Shown: positions 1 through 9,545 of the stretch, piece after piece
How positions within the stretch are numbered: position 1 is the first letter of the stretch
Layout: each line of letters starts with the position of its first letter
From: Craspedostauros australis
Taxonomy: Eukaryota > Bacillariophyta > Bacillariophyceae > Mastogloiales > Achnanthaceae
Direction: 5' to 3'
Assembly (NCBI GenBank): GCA_026770025.1
Contig: JAMXDE010000077.1
Location: 62,001-126,000 of the forward strand
Length of the DNA: 64,000 nucleotides
The notes under the pieces: model-generated
Told to the model about the DNA's origin: nothing
The model's input: only the letters and a program-made list of their open reading frames with translations
The model's database searches: none
Program-made: the position numbers and the translations under genes

Positions 1-695
1 ACTCGTTTGCCCATGATGACGCTGATGGCCTCCTGTAGTTGCCCCTCACAATCATCATTACAAACCCTCTCTGTCATGCGCATCTCATTGCTCATGGCAA
101 GTGCATCTCACCATGCTCGTCTGTTGAGGTATCCTTCTACACTCCTGAGATGCATGCATGCCGATGCTTGATTCACTCTCTTCTCATCAGGCATCCATCA
201 CTCATTCAGTGCACTCTTCCGTGTTGTTCACTCACTCTTCTCACTTGTTCACTGACAATCACACTTGGTGAGAACATGGAGTTCTGGCACGATCAATCCA
301 GTCCTTCGATGTTGTTCCAGTCCGCGCTTTGTTCTCCTTCGGCAGTTCTCTGTCAGTCACGTAATCATGTTCTGGGTTCCGAGCGACTCAACTGTGATAG
401 CGCATTTGCATAGATGTTTCAGGTCAACTGGTCAACCCTCATGCTTGGAACACTTTGGTGTTCCAGTCTCCCTTTCACATCCATCGTTCGCCATGCCAGT
501 TCGTCAACCCCCTCAAAACATGTCACATCATTAGTCTGTCCGTCATCCATCATACTCTTGACACACAGAGGAGGAGGTCCACAATCGACTTGGGAGTGTG
601 TCCGACTTTGGTAGATTGGTCAGTCTATTTTTGGTATTATGGGAGGTGCGGCAATCTAGGATAACACGACATAGTCGCACCCTCGATTCCTGACA
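1..695 (-). mobile_element. LTR of the element A family, cut by the window edge
   Basis: Read on the minus strand this matches the LTRs of element A (8669-9458 and 15422-16210) over most of its length. The right end, CCTGACA, is the complement of the family's TGTCAGG start. About 95 bp of the LTR lie left of the window. The sequence right of 695 is unrelated, so this is either a solo LTR or the 5' LTR of a minus-strand element lying outside the window. The other flank is not visible, so no target duplication can be tested. It holds no gene; the short frames inside it are LTR sequence that recurs in every copy. Confidence 0.85.
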
Positions 696-696
696 G

Positions 697-714
697 ATAA
701 CATTATAATGTTAT
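697..714. repeat. 18-bp perfect palindrome next to the LTR
   Basis: ATAACATTATAATGTTAT reads the same on both strands and starts two bases after the end of the LTR at 695. It is AT-only apart from one C and one G, in a region of otherwise mixed base content. It may be a chance palindrome or a local target feature. Confidence 0.7.
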
Positions 715-1489
715 TACTACCATCTCGTCGATCTTTTTGTGTTTGTTGACCCCCTTGGTGTGGTTTCGCCTTCGGACGAAGGACGGACCGGGTTTTCATT
801 GGCTACAATTGGCTACAAGTAGGATTCTACAGGGGTCTGGTAGGATCTGGCCTCTTTTTTCGAGAAATTCGACCCTCCATCTTTGAAGTCTCCGCGCTGA
901 GCATTCTTTGGCTCAATCTGTACAATAGATATCATTTCAGAATCCTCTCTCCGAGGCGGTCACAACTATATGATCTATATTATGTTTGAGTGCGATGGTA
1001 TGGAGGTATGCTTGCGTTTAGTGCTCCCATGGAGGTCGGAATGATATATGACCACTCGGATCCCCAATTTCGGTGGCAAGTTTGGAGAATTCTGGTTCCA
1101 ACGCTTGCGTCATCGTGACGTCATGGACGGTTGGGACACTCGTTCGGAACAACTTGACCAAGAAAACACGCCAACCAGAAGACAAAAACGTCCGTGAATG
1201 ATGGGGGTGCTTGATGGATCACATTAGAACTCACCGAGAAAGAGAGAAACAAACACCAAACTTCAGGACGGTATATATAAACACTATGCGATACTATAAC
1301 TGAAATACGAGTACAAGATGGCCCATACGAGCTGAGTGCGGAGAGTTGGACTACGGTTGATGCTGTTTCTGGCCTGTTTTCGTTCGGGACTTACGTAGAA
1401 AATGTACTAGATTCTACAGACCATTTTTCGTGATCCAAAAATCGCCAAAAATCGCCAATGGCGTTGGCTACAGCCGTTTGTTTGAGGCA

Positions 1490-1681
1490 CTAGTGACACA
1501 CACAACCCCGCGATTCCCTGTCGTTCAAAACCCTGCCTCGCAGCTTGTCGTAGTCCACGGACTTCATGAACAGCGTCACCCTCTGCTGCAGCGCATTCAT
1601 GGACGGACTCGTTAATCGCTCCACGAACATCCCATCTGCGCTGAGCAGATACATTGTCACCCAATCCAGATCGAGGTTCGA
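1490..1681 (-). pseudogene. 3' fragment of an unknown gene, cut by an LTR
   Basis: On the minus strand an open frame of about 63 codons enters from the LTR junction at 1681/1682 and ends at a TAG whose plus-strand complement is at 1490-1492. It has no start codon. The peptide (it includes DWVTMYLLSADGMF and KSVDYDKLRGRVLND) has the amino acid balance of a real protein, unlike the overlapping frames, but I recognise no family. The simplest reading is the C-terminal end of a host or transposon gene whose 5' part was displaced by the LTR fragment at 1682. It could also be a chance frame. Confidence 0.3.
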
Positions 1682-1758
1682 TGTTGGAAAATCCGGGGTT
1701 GTAGTTAGTATGAACCTAATCTGTTACTAGATCGTACTGTCTTAGAACTGTGAGCTCA
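1682..1758 (-). mobile_element. LTR end fragment, element C-like
   Basis: A 77-bp piece begins TGTTGGAAAATCCGGGGTTG and runs to GAACTGTGAGCTCA, closely resembling the first 75 bp of the element C LTR at 19538. It stops where the next LTR begins at 1759. It is the terminal scrap of a minus-orientation LTR. Confidence 0.7.
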
Positions 1759-2522
1759 TGTTGGAAATCCGGGGTTATAGTTAGTACTGCAATCTAATTC
1801 GCTGTTAGAAACTGTACCGTTTTAGAACTGTGAGCACAATCTCACTTTCTCTTCCGATTTCATTTTTCATAGGCATCTGCCGCGGTGGCGACACAGGGCG
1901 TCCTGTTGTTCTTAGGTGCTTCTCTCCCCATTCATCATGCTCTGCTCTTGCTTCCTTGTCTTGGCATAGATGTTGCTTGCCTCTGCATCGTCGTAGCTGT
2001 CTACGCTCGCATGGTAGGAATCTGCAGTCCTGAGCACTTGCCTATCACATGTTTCCGTTATTGATCTCATGACACCATCGTCTCATGATCGATGTCAACC
2101 TTGGTGATGTTCCAAACCTGCGGATGTTCTGATCCTTTCTGATGTTCCAAACCTGCAGATATTTTTGTCCGCAGGAAGGGCGCGTGCTGTCCTCTGAAGG
2201 GGGTGCGTCACTTGCCCATCGGCCTGCTGTTCTGATTGACGTCGTCGTCTGCATAGTTGCCATGGTTGGTTTGGTATCAGGACCTCCTGATCCGCAATAG
2301 GTGTTGTTCTTACATTACCAGAGGACAGACTACCCTCCTCGCGGTAGTGCAGGTATCAATCACGTCCATGTCCTTAGTCATAGTCATAATGACATGGTAT
2401 TCAAAGGTGTGACGAATAGTCTCCGAACATGTGACGAATAATGTTCAAAGTTGTGACGAATAATGTTGGGAGGTGCGGCAATCATGGGTATTCCAACAAA
2501 GTCGTACCCTCGATTCCTAACA
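1759..2522 (-). mobile_element. LTR of the element D family, minus orientation
   Basis: Starts TGTTGGAAATCCGGGG and ends CCTAACA, the complement of the D-family LTR start TGTTAGG. It matches the D LTRs (34323-35069, 48580-49325) along its length with many differences. The six bases on either side (agctca and acggtt) do not match, so it is not a simple insertion. To its right lies an RT fragment in the opposite orientation, so this LTR has been separated from its own element or formed by recombination. Confidence 0.8.
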
Positions 2523-2790
2523 ACGGTTCGGCATCAAGGTGGAGGAAGATCTCGAAGACTATCTGAGCTGCAAGATCATATTCAACCACGACAAGACAAA
2601 CTGCTGGGTGAACCAACCACACATCCTCAAGAACATCATCGATACGTTCGGAAGCAATGTGCTGAACCTACAACGATACGGAACACCAGGAACACCAGGG
2701 CAGGGCATCCAAAGGAACAGCGATGCACCCAAGGTGGACGAACAGCGACACAGCCGATACCGAAGTGGAGTAGGCATGCTGCTATACAGT
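2523..2790 (+). pseudogene. Copia reverse transcriptase fragment, D family
   Basis: About 89 codons nearly identical to the element D RT just downstream of the YVDD motif (compare 47590-47853). It covers the VEEDLEDYLSCKI stretch, the YGTPGTPGQG loop and the start of the YRSGVGMLLY helix. The match stops abruptly at about 2790; the frame then runs into unrelated sequence and ends at 2859. No start codon, active-site motif or 3' end is present. It is a non-functional scrap trapped between an LTR and the orphan gene at 2887, with its left edge exactly at the LTR boundary. Confidence 0.85.
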
Positions 2791-2886
2791 CTCGTGACCC
2801 TTCCCCTGTCGAAGACGTACGTAGAACTGGTACAAAAATTCTTACGTAGAACACGTTAAACCAGTACTGGAAGTGAAGCCACGACA

Positions 2887-4662
2887 ATGGCGAAACAAAA
2901 ACGTAGTGACCGAGAGCATAAAGCCGACACCATGACCCCGATTCCCCCGCCGCCGCCAGGCAAGCCTCCAGCAAAGGCCTACCCGGCACCTGTCCAAATC
3001 CCGGCTTCGAACGACCCCCATGGCGACGAGGAAGCCACAATGACTGACGAGCAGGCTCCTACGCCCAAAAGTTCCAGCACCACGAAAAAAGACGGCTGGA
3101 TTTGGAGCCACGCACTGGAGCAACAATGGCGAAAAATGCTCAAGGAGCGAAACTTCGCGACGCGCCTGGTCCAACCCTTCAAGGAGCTCTTCGGAGAAGG
3201 CGACACCATTCACGATGCCACAAGATACATCAAGGGTCTGGCTGGCAACCCTCCATTCGTCAAACTTGAGCAGTGCACAGACCTCTTCGGAAAAGCCATC
3301 CAACACAAGCTGGGGCCAAGCGACAATGCCTGCACCATCGACCTCTACCTCCGTCTCATCAAAACGGACAGTCTCTTCACCTCCATGTGGGAGAGCGGGA
3401 GGTTGAGAGAGACTCACGAATCCGCAGGATGGATCGCAGCGCGCCTGGTCTTCATGAAAGACAAGCAAATTGACGTCGACAACCTGGGAAGGGAAAAAGC
3501 AATTTCCCCCAATCCGTCAGAAAAGAAGAAACAGAAGAAAACGGAGATGCTCTACCTTCGCAGAGAGTCGACGGAGAAAACCCGCGACTCGGTTAACAAC
3601 GCTCTGTCGGACTTCCATCGGACCTTTGTCGACCTGAGACTTCCCGCTCCAAGAGACAGAGACAAGACTGCCCCCGCGCAAGCCATCGAAAGTCTCAATG
3701 TTGTTGTGGACTTTGTCTTCCAAAACGACGTAAACGCCAAGTTCATGTCCTGGCACCATGGCGCCACAAGACCTTGGTCCAAGCGCGACGGTAAATGGGA
3801 GCCCCGAGAGACAGTGAAACTGTTCATCGAGAATCTCTACGCAAGGACGGGCAACACCATCTTCACACGCATCCTCCTCGCCCACAAGAAGGACTTCGAC
3901 TCGTTCAAGGACGACGGCACACTGATCGACGAAGGTATTCATATGAAACCATCGGCAATCCAAGAGAAGAACATTGTCTCGGCAGGCTGGCTCTTTGGCA
4001 GCCACAGCACCACCAACAACAAAGACTTGGCAGAAGTCATCGGCGGACACAGCAAAGTTTCAGGGGTGATGGAAATCGAAATTCTCCTCAAGGAAATCCG
4101 TCTGCGATCCGGCCGGCAAGTGAAAAGCAAGGAGTTCAAAGACAGGCAGCGTGCAGCACACATCATGTGCGGCCACTCCAAAGCCAAGGAGTGCCGGGCC
4201 GCCATGAAACGCATTTTCAACGACAAAGGCGCCAGTCTGGTCCTCGGCAAGCAACTTCGGTTCATGCCAGATGCGCTTGACCCGCGTTTTGTTCCATCTC
4301 CAAGGAAACTCCTCGGCCTCGAGTACATGGCGAAGGCCCAACACCGATTTGAACTGAAGATGCTCACTCAAGGCGTCGAATCAATCCAGGAGCTGGACGT
4401 TCCAATGTCGGTCTACCTGGTCTCTCTTCGCGAGGTGATCATGAATTTCCGATCATTCGAGAACCCAGAATACGCTCTCTTTGTGTCTGTGGATACCGAC
4501 AGAGCAGATCCCTTTCGAACCAATTTCGTGTACCATGAAGACCGCCAAGTTGAAGCCCAAGAGGTGATCTCCAAGCTCCCATTCCTGTGCCTTAAGCTTC
4601 TCGGAGGCAACTGCCACCACTGGTTTACTCCTTCTGGTTGGGCTGATACCGACAACTGTTGA
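2887..4662 (+). CDS. Orphan 591-aa protein, 3' end cut by an LTR
   Basis: A continuous frame from ATG at 2887. The N-terminal ~70 residues are low-complexity (Pro-rich, with GKPP and KSSSTTKK), followed by a mixed alpha/beta-looking globular region with a Lys-rich patch near residue 215. Recognisable landmarks are GWIWSHALEQQW (~71-82), SAGWLFGSHS (~365-374) and HIMCGHSKAKEC (~424-435). I recognise no domain, signal peptide or membrane segment. The native 3' end is lost: the 3' LTR of element B begins at 4657, and its first bases TGTTGA provide the Cys and the stop codon. The true protein was probably longer. Codon use and length look like a real gene, possibly one carried by a transposon. 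An RT fragment lies 97 bp upstream, so its native promoter is probably gone too. Confidence 0.6.
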   Translation: MAKQKRSDREHKADTMTPIPPPPPGKPPAKAYPAPVQIPASNDPHGDEEATMTDEQAPTPKSSSTTKKDGWIWSHALEQQWRKMLKERNFATRLVQPFKELFGEGDTIHDATRYIKGLAGNPPFVKLEQCTDLFGKAIQHKLGPSDNACTIDLYLRLIKTDSLFTSMWESGRLRETHESAGWIAARLVFMKDKQIDVDNLGREKAISPNPSEKKKQKKTEMLYLRRESTEKTRDSVNNALSDFHRTFVDLRLPAPRDRDKTAPAQAIESLNVVVDFVFQNDVNAKFMSWHHGATRPWSKRDGKWEPRETVKLFIENLYARTGNTIFTRILLAHKKDFDSFKDDGTLIDEGIHMKPSAIQEKNIVSAGWLFGSHSTTNNKDLAEVIGGHSKVSGVMEIEILLKEIRLRSGRQVKSKEFKDRQRAAHIMCGHSKAKECRAAMKRIFNDKGASLVLGKQLRFMPDALDPRFVPSPRKLLGLEYMAKAQHRFELKMLTQGVESIQELDVPMSVYLVSLREVIMNFRSFENPEYALFVSVDTDRADPFRTNFVYHEDRQVEAQEVISKLPFLCLKLLGGNCHHWFTPSGWADTDNC

Positions 4663-4849
4663 GAAATCCGGGTAACCCAGTCTCTATTAGTAGTATCTGA
4701 TTACCTATTCCTGTTGTTGCATTCTCAGAACTGTGAGCACAACATCTTCATCTCTTTCAATTTCATTTGCCATAGCATGCATAATCCACAGTAGCATCAT
4801 GAGATACTGCTGTAATCATCATGTCATGCAGCATGTACTTCATGTACAT

Positions 4850-5608
4850 CTCATCTGTTGGAAATCCGGGGTTGTAGTTAGTACTAAGTTCTAATCTGCT
4901 GTTAGAAACTGTACCGTTTTAGAACTGTGAGCACAATCTCACTTTCTCTTCTGATTTCGTTTTCTTGACAGGCATCTGTCGCGGTAACGACACGGGGCAT
5001 CCTGTTGTCTCTTAGGTGCTTCCCTCTTCGTTCATCATGCTCTGTTCTTGCTTCCTTGTCTCTGCATCGTCGTAGCTGTCTACGCTTGCATGGTAGGGAT
5101 CTGCGGTCTTGAGCACTTGCCTATCTCATGTTTCCGTCGTTGATTCTCATGACACCGTCGTCTTATGATCGATGTCACCTTTGGTGATGTTCCAAACCTG
5201 CGGATATTCTGATCCTTTCTGATGTTCCAAACCTGCAGATGTTCTTGTCCGCAGGAGAGGCATGTGCTGTCCTCTGAAGAAGGTGCGTCACTTGCCCATG
5301 GACATGCTGTTCTGATCGACGTCGTCGTCTGGATGGTTGCCATGGTTGGCGTGGTATCGGGACCTCCTGGTCCGCCGTGGGTGTCTTCCTTACGTTACCA
5401 GAGGACAGGCTATCCTCCTCGCCGTTATACAGGTATCAATCGCGTCCGTATGCTTAGTCATAGTCATAATGACATGGTATACAAAGGTGTGACAAATAGT
5501 CTCTGAACATGTGATGAATAATATTCAAAGCTGTGACGAACAATGTTGGGAGGTGCGGCAATTACGGGTATTCCGACAAAGTCGTACCCTCAATTCCTAA
5601 CACTCATC
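4850..5608 (-). mobile_element. Solo LTR, D family, with 6-bp target duplication
   Basis: The LTR itself is 4856-5602 (747 bp, TGTTGGAAATCC...CCTAACA), the same length as the element D 5' LTR. It is flanked by CTCATC at 4850-4855 and CTCATC at 5603-5608, a perfect direct repeat touching both ends. No internal element sequence remains, as expected after recombination between the two LTRs of a full element. It lies inside the element B 3' LTR, so it came later than B. Confidence 0.88.
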
Positions 5609-5690
5609 ATGCATCTCATCATGCATCTCATCATGCATCTCATCATGCATCTCATCATGCATCTCATCATGCACTCCATCGTGCATTTCA
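5603..5690. repeat. 12-bp tandem repeat inside the B LTR
   Basis: Five to six copies of CATCATGCATCT followed by diverged copies (CATCGTGCATTT). Shorter versions of the same unit occur at similar places in the C LTRs and in the solo LTR at 58865 (near 59102-59124), so the array is part of the LTR and varies in copy number between families. Confidence 0.8.
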
Positions 5691-6127
5691 TCGTGCATTT
5701 CATTTTGCTCTACATTCTTGCGGCAGGAGTCCACAGTCGTGCATCCATCTTGTCACAGGTTTCGTCTTGAAACCCGCGACACTTCTGAATCTTTCTGATG
5801 GTCCAAACCTGCGGCTTTTCTTGTCCGCAAGAGGGCACATGCTTCGTTTCTCTTGATGGGGTGATCACAGACCTGCTGGTCATCGATGTTTCTCCCATGA
5901 CGTCGTCGTCTGATCTGTCTTGCGTTGTCATGGTTTTTCTTGTTAGAGGAGGACAGGCTTGTTGTCTTGTTACGACTGAGACCAGTCACGTTTGTCTTGA
6001 GTCACGGGTCGAGTCACGTATATGACGAGTCTCGGGTTTGAGTCACGGATGTGAGTCACGGATGGTGTTATTGGGAGGTGCGGCAATCATGGGTATCTTG
6101 GAAAAAGCGTACCCTCGATTCCTGACA

Positions 6128-8668
6128 CCCTTCCATTGTCGCATCGACAATACAGCATTCTGACTTCATACTCCCTTGACTCTCATCACCACTCCTTCCT
6201 CTTTCTTTACCTTTCTTTGACTCTCATCACCATCACCATTCTCATTCTCATCATTAATCCATTGCGGATCGCAATTGGATGATGTGGCCCTTGTGTCCTC
6301 AACCCGATGTTGTTCATCAGTTGAGTCTGGAAGCGGATCTCATTTCCGGCCTCCAATAGTGCAACGTGCTCAGCCTCCATTGAGCTCAGTGTCACACTGT
6401 GCTGTGTCCTTCGATCTCCAGATGATCGGCACTCCTTGTAGTAGGACGATGTGTCCTCCCATACTAATGCGATTGTCCTTGTCACCACCGAACTCGTTGT
6501 CGGTGCAGATCACAATCTTCCATGCATCGTTCTCCAATGGACTTGACTTCATCCGTGGTCCATAGTCTCTCGTGTCCGACATGCACTTCATGATCCCCAG
6601 CATTTCCTTGTATGCTGCGGCCGTTGGTCCATCCAACACCTTGGTCAGTTCGCGTGTTGCGTTGGCGATGTCGGGTTGCGAGTGCTTCATTTGATATAGC
6701 AGCATACCTACTCCACTTCGGTATCTGCTGTGTCGGTCTCTGTCCACCTTGGGCGAATCACTATCCCTTTTGGATGCCTTGCCCTGGTGTTCCTGGTGTA
6801 CCATACTGTTGCAGCTTCATCACGTTGTCCTTGAATGTGATGATGACGTTTTTGATGATGTGCGGTTGGATACGATCTTGCAGCTGAAGTAGTCTTCCAA
6901 ATCATCCTCCATCTTGGTATCAAACCACTCTGCTTTGATATCTTCCTTGAGTTTCTTCAATTCCTGTTCATCCTTGATGCATAGGCAGTCGTCGACATGG
7001 GTTCTGATCAATAGCAGTCTCCCTTCCTGATTCCGAATCAGAAGGCATGGATCAACTTGGCTTGGTCCGAATCCCAATTTGAGTAGGATGTCGACCAGCT
7101 TCTTCTTCCATTGTCTTGCCCTTTGCATGAGCCCGTTGATCATCTTTTTGAGCAACAGTCATTCACTCTCACCATGCTCCATGCCCTTCTGGCAAAGCAT
7201 GTAGACCTCCTCTTTGAGATCTCCATGTAGAAATGCTGTCTCAAGGTTGATAGTGATGCTGTCCAATGTTCAGTAGCATCTTCATTGTGAGCATTCCGCG
7301 GTCGGTTGCGTCATGCATCACGGGTTAGTTGCGTTGAGAAGTCCACTCCTGCAGTCTGTGAGTACCGCATGCAACAAGTCTGGTGCGGAACATGCCATTC
7401 CTCTTCTCCTTGAAGGCCCACTTGGTCTTCACGCATCGCCGATCCTTCGGCATCTGGTCCTTCTTGATCTTCTGCCAGACTCCTCGTCTGACCATGTCGT
7501 AGAATTCGTGTTTGATGGCATCTCGCCATTCCTTTCGCTTTGCTGGACCCGCATGATCCCAGCATTCTTCAAAGGTGGTTGGATCCAGCATCATAGTTGT
7601 ATATGCATGCTCGGACGTCTCATCCCTTCTCTTGTGGTTGCTGGGGTCTTCTCAGATACCTCAGCCGACTCACCACCTCCACTTCTTGAATCTGTGTCGG
7701 AGTGGTGTTCTGGCATGTTGTTGTGCGGTGCCAAGCCGCGTGGCATCCGTGGCATCCTTGCCACTGGTCTCATGGGAGAGTATGTGAGGTCCTTGCCTTC
7801 AGCAGCTTGCCTCCGAGTCACTCGTACTCCGTCCCTTCCGCTAGTCAGGATCCACATGATCCTATCATTCCTTAGGCGCATATACACTCGGCATCATTCC
7901 AGTGTTGGTGTGCACGAATCTCTCTCGCCATCGCATTCTCTCTCAACATCCTGACTCGCAGCAATGAAGTCGATCACTCTCATCCTTCATTCGGTAGCAC
8001 CGATCCTCATACCTGCGACGTTGTTGTTGATGATTGACCCGTCTGTGTCGAAGTTGGGTCCGTCTCTTGCCATTGGAGCAGTCATCGCCTCCTGTGCAAT
8101 TGCGTAGCCATCGTCATCTCCTGATTCTGATGCTTCGTTCGTCACCCTTGTTGGGTGTTGGTATATTGTGATAAGCTGCCAGCTCTGTTGTCGTGTTGCA
8201 TTGCAACCATGTTGTCGATCGCCTTCATCCTCTTCTGGATAGCATCGATTCTGTATGCTGCAGCTTCTTCGTCCTGGGAGTTATTGGCGGCATCCTGCCA
8301 CTCCCCCTCTATTCATCTGAGGTTTCTCCCTTCCAGCTCTGTCATTGGATTCTTCATCCGACATGTCCGCGTTTCTCATTGCTCTTGTATCGACGTATCT
8401 TGGCTCACTGTATCTGGAATCTGCCCTTCATGGCTCTTGCTCTCATAGCTGTGTCATATCCAGATTTGAAGCTTTCTCTCTCGTCGATTTCATTCTCATC
8501 GCACATCGATCTCAAATCTGTGCTTGTGGTATCTCGCCAATCATTTGGCGTCCAGTTCCTCTTGATCTTCTACCATGCTCATAGTGTGGCCTTATCACTG
8601 AACCGTTCCATCATGGCCTCCCGCCATTCATTGCTCTTCTTGGGATCCACATGACCCCGTCATTCGTC
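6128..8668 (-). pseudogene. Element B: decayed copia pol, minus strand
   Basis: Read leftward from 8668 this carries a broken linker region (including a copy of the FNTDGS-type motif and a degenerate EAMMERF block near 8640-8580), then the DPTTFEECWDHA block at about 7594, RT with the active-site motif changed from YVDD to HVDD (near 7000), the QRARQW helix, and part of RNase H (ITDSEF-like and TLSSMEAEHV blocks). The frame shifts several times and stop codons interrupt it. About 80 codons of RNase H are missing between a GLRT residue block and the KGHIIQLRSAMD terminus near 6280. The 5' half (gag, protease, integrase, 5' LTR) is absent: element A begins at 8669, and what follows A is not B sequence. 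Confidence 0.85.
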
Positions 8669-9458
8669 TGTCAGGAATCGAGGGTGCGACTATGTCGTAT
8701 TATCCTAGATTGCCGCACCTCCCATAATACCAAAATTAGACTGACCGATCTATCAAAGTCGGACACGCTCCCAAGTCTATTGTGGACCTCCTCCTCTGTG
8801 TGTCAAGAGTATGACGGACGACGGACAGACTAATCGAGAGACATGGTTTGAGTGGATTGACGAGCTGGCATGGCGAACAATGGATGTGAAAGGGAGACCG
8901 AAACACCGAAGTGTTCCAAGCATGAGGGTTGACCGGTTAACCTGAAACAACTATGCGAAAACGCTATCACAGTTGAGTCGCTCGGAACCCAGAACATGAT
9001 TACGTGACTGACAGAGAACCAGCGAAGGAGAACAAAGCGCGGACTGGAACAGCATCGAAAGACTGGACTGATCGTGCCAGAACTCCATGTTCTGAGCAAG
9101 TGTGAATGTTGGTGAACACGTGAGAAGAGTGAGTGAACAACATGAAAGAGTGCACTGAATGAGTGATGGATGTCTGATGAGAAGAGAGTGAATCGAGCAT
9201 CGGCATGCATGCGCCTCAGGAGTGTAGACCGATCGCTCAACAGCTGAGCATGATGAAATGCACTTGTCATGAGCAATGAAATGGACATGACGGAGAGAGA
9301 TTGCAATGATGATCATGAGGGGCAACCACAGGAGGCCATCAGCATCATCATGGGCAAACGAGTTGACGATTTGAGATATGAATGTATTGTTCTCACAGTT
9401 CTAAAACGGTACAGTTTAATAAGCATTAGACTATATCTATAACCCCGGATTTCCAACA
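8669..9458 (+). repeat. 5' LTR of element A
   Basis: 790 bp, TGTCAGGAATCGAGGGTGCG at the start and ATAACCCCGGATTTCCAACA at the end. It carries the GATTGCCGCACCTCCCA box near its start and the CACAGTTCTAAAACGGTACAG box near its end that recur in the clan's LTRs. Element A transcription should start in this repeat, but I cannot point to the exact promoter. Confidence 0.92.
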
Positions 9459-9470
9459 CGTTTCGAAACG
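9459..9470 (+). promoter_or_regulatory. 12-bp palindrome at the expected primer-binding site
   Basis: CGTTTCGAAACG directly follows the 5' LTR, where the reverse transcription primer would normally pair. It is a perfect palindrome and is followed by TTACGATTGAAATCC, also shared with elements C (26354-26365), D (35070-35081) and E (46282-46293). A normal tRNA 3'-end site would start with TGG; this does not. The core TTCGAAA resembles a tRNA T-loop, so priming from an internal tRNA segment is possible. Confidence 0.6.
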
Positions 9471-9545
9471 TTACGATTGAAATCCTACGTTTCTACCACC
9501 ATCAGCACAGCAACACTCGCCATCACCCTTACCACCACCATCATC

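Larger units (their letters stand above)
696..1681. other. Flanking sequence without an intact gene
   Basis: Non-repeat sequence between two LTR pieces. It holds an 18-bp perfect palindrome at 697-714, a TATA-like stretch (tatataaa) near 1272, and a small coding-like fragment at 1490-1681. I see no complete gene, RNA gene or repeat in the rest. Confidence 0.5.
4657..6127 (-). mobile_element. 3' LTR of element B, split by a solo LTR
   Basis: The LTR starts TGTTGAGAAATCCGGG at 4657 and ends CCTGACA at 6127; without the nested insert (and one copy of its target duplication) it is about 718 bp. To its right is CCCTTCCATTGTCGC, the complement of the polypurine tract that precedes the 3' LTRs of elements A, C, D and E, followed by element B pol. 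It is therefore the 3' LTR of a minus-strand element inserted into the 3' end of the orphan gene at 2887. It contains five to six copies of a 12-bp unit (CATCATGCATCT) from about 5604 to 5680. The start resembles the solo LTR at 58865 (shared CCCAGTCTCTA block). Confidence 0.8.

Noticed and set aside
3939-4367. Minus-strand frames opposite the orphan gene
   Set aside because: Shadows of the coding strand; composition fits the antisense of the 591-aa frame.
5603-5690. CRISPR-like array
   Set aside because: Direct tandem repeat with no spacers, inside an LTR of a eukaryotic element.
4657-6127. Two tandem independent LTRs at 4657 and 4856
   Set aside because: The perfect CTCATC duplication and the resumption of B LTR sequence after 5602 show one LTR inside the other.
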